A stretch of DNA of 15,744 nucleotides, from assembly GCA_903879825.1 (NCBI GenBank), contig CAIRND010000277.1, positions 1 to 15,744 on the forward strand, read 5' to 3'. Of the stretch, positions 15,345 to 15,744 are shown piece by piece. Every line of letters begins with the position of its first letter. The first letter of the stretch is position 1. This stretch comes from an uncultured Geobacteraceae bacterium (GTDB lineage Bacteria; Desulfobacterota; Desulfuromonadia; Geobacterales; Pseudopelobacteraceae). A program made the position numbers and the translations under genes. The notes below the pieces were generated by a model, which was given only the letters and a program-made list of their open reading frames with translations, searched no databases and was not told the origin of the DNA.

Positions 15345-15744
15345 CTACAAATCAAAACCGCAATACGACAAATTAAAGCTCTTATTACACAGTGGAAAGT
15401 CAGATATCTGCTGACCCCGCAGGGCAAGCCCCAGTCCGCTCCAGTTATGAAACGACGGATCTACTATTTTGTAGCGTTCAAAACAGCCACGGTCATCTGT
15501 CAGGGCAACATGACAGATTTCACCGCGCCACCCCTCGGTTAAAGAGACCGCACAGCGATTCGCGGCAACATCTTTCATCTGATTCCGATAGCCGCCGCGC
15601 GGCAGATGGCGTACCTGCTCATCGATAAAATCCAATGAACGCTCGGCTTCAAGCCAACGGAGCAGCGTACGGGCGGCAACGTCACAGGTGACGGCGGTTA
15701 TCACCGGTATCTGACTCATGCGGAATATGCCGAACGGGTGATCA
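15345..15744 (-). CDS. Ehr-type hydrogenase-like large subunit, C-terminal part (partial)
   Basis: The frame enters from the right edge (DHPFGIFRMSQIPVITAV at the edge) and ends at 15345, giving the last 132 residues of a HycE/NuoD-like large subunit. Typical end motifs are RYKIVDPSFHNW and DFPLCNKSFNLSY, with terminal GFDL. In true [NiFe] hydrogenases the corresponding motif is DPCxxC and supplies two nickel ligands; here it is DPSFHNW, so the nickel site is lost, and there is no maturation tail. This fits the Ehr (energy-converting hydrogenase-related) complexes described in Geobacter, thought to couple electron transfer to ion pumping without H2 chemistry. The internal ATG at 15719 is not the start. 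The matching small subunit is at 12455-13216. The direction of transcription would place it just downstream. Confidence 0.87.
   Translation of the reverse strand, partial: DHPFGIFRMSQIPVITAVTCDVAARTLLRWLEAERSLDFIDEQVRHLPRGGYRNQMKDVAANRCAVSLTEGWRGEICHVALTDDRGCFERYKIVDPSFHNWSGLGLALRGQQISDFPLCNKSFNLSYCGFDL

Overview
The window reads as a chromosomal segment of an anaerobic, metal- or sulfur-respiring deltaproteobacterium, most likely of the Geobacter/Desulfuromonas/Pelobacter group (Desulfuromonadales). This placement is an inference from gene content: a soluble group 3 (Mvh-like) [NiFe] hydrogenase, an energy-converting-hydrogenase-related (Ehr-type) complex whose large subunit lacks the nickel cysteines, and a Wsp-like chemosensory cluster. 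No rRNA, tRNA, CRISPR array or intact transposase was seen. Almost all genes lie on the minus strand; the one clear exception is a small cupin gene at 10579-10941.

Layout from low to high coordinates. (1) Positions 1-2309 hold the large and small subunits of a cytoplasmic [NiFe] hydrogenase, with overlapping stop and start codons; the large subunit runs off the left edge. (2) Positions 2380-10257 hold a compact seven-gene chemosensory operon read right to left: CheW, divergent CheW, MCP with an extracytoplasmic Cache domain, CheB, CheR with C-terminal TPRs, hybrid CheA with a C-terminal receiver, and a stand-alone receiver. The parts list (two CheWs, CheR-TPR, CheA-REC, CheB, MCP) matches the Wsp-type alternative-cellular-function class, but a single-domain receiver replaces the diguanylate cyclase WspR. 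The hydrogenase genes follow about 70 bases later on the same strand with no visible terminator. (3) Positions 10258-10578 are the control region between this operon and the divergent cupin gene. (4) Positions 10957-12402 encode a long-form glyceraldehyde-3-phosphate dehydrogenase. (5) Positions 12455-15744 hold two parts of an Ehr/Ech/Hyc-like membrane complex: a ferredoxin/NuoB-like small-subunit fusion (12455-13216) and the C-terminal end of the large subunit (15345 to the right edge).

The two Ehr parts would be expected side by side, as hycE-hycF-hycG are. Here they are separated by about 2.1 kb of accessory DNA: a NimA-like flavin protein, a DUF4160/DUF2442 pair, an antitoxin-like small ORF, a truncated PIN-domain ORF, short repeats and hairpins, and a 118-base inverted-repeat element. 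The main observations are this interrupted respiratory-type operon, the Wsp-like system abutting a hydrogenase, and the small repeat elements, none of which look like ordinary coding DNA.
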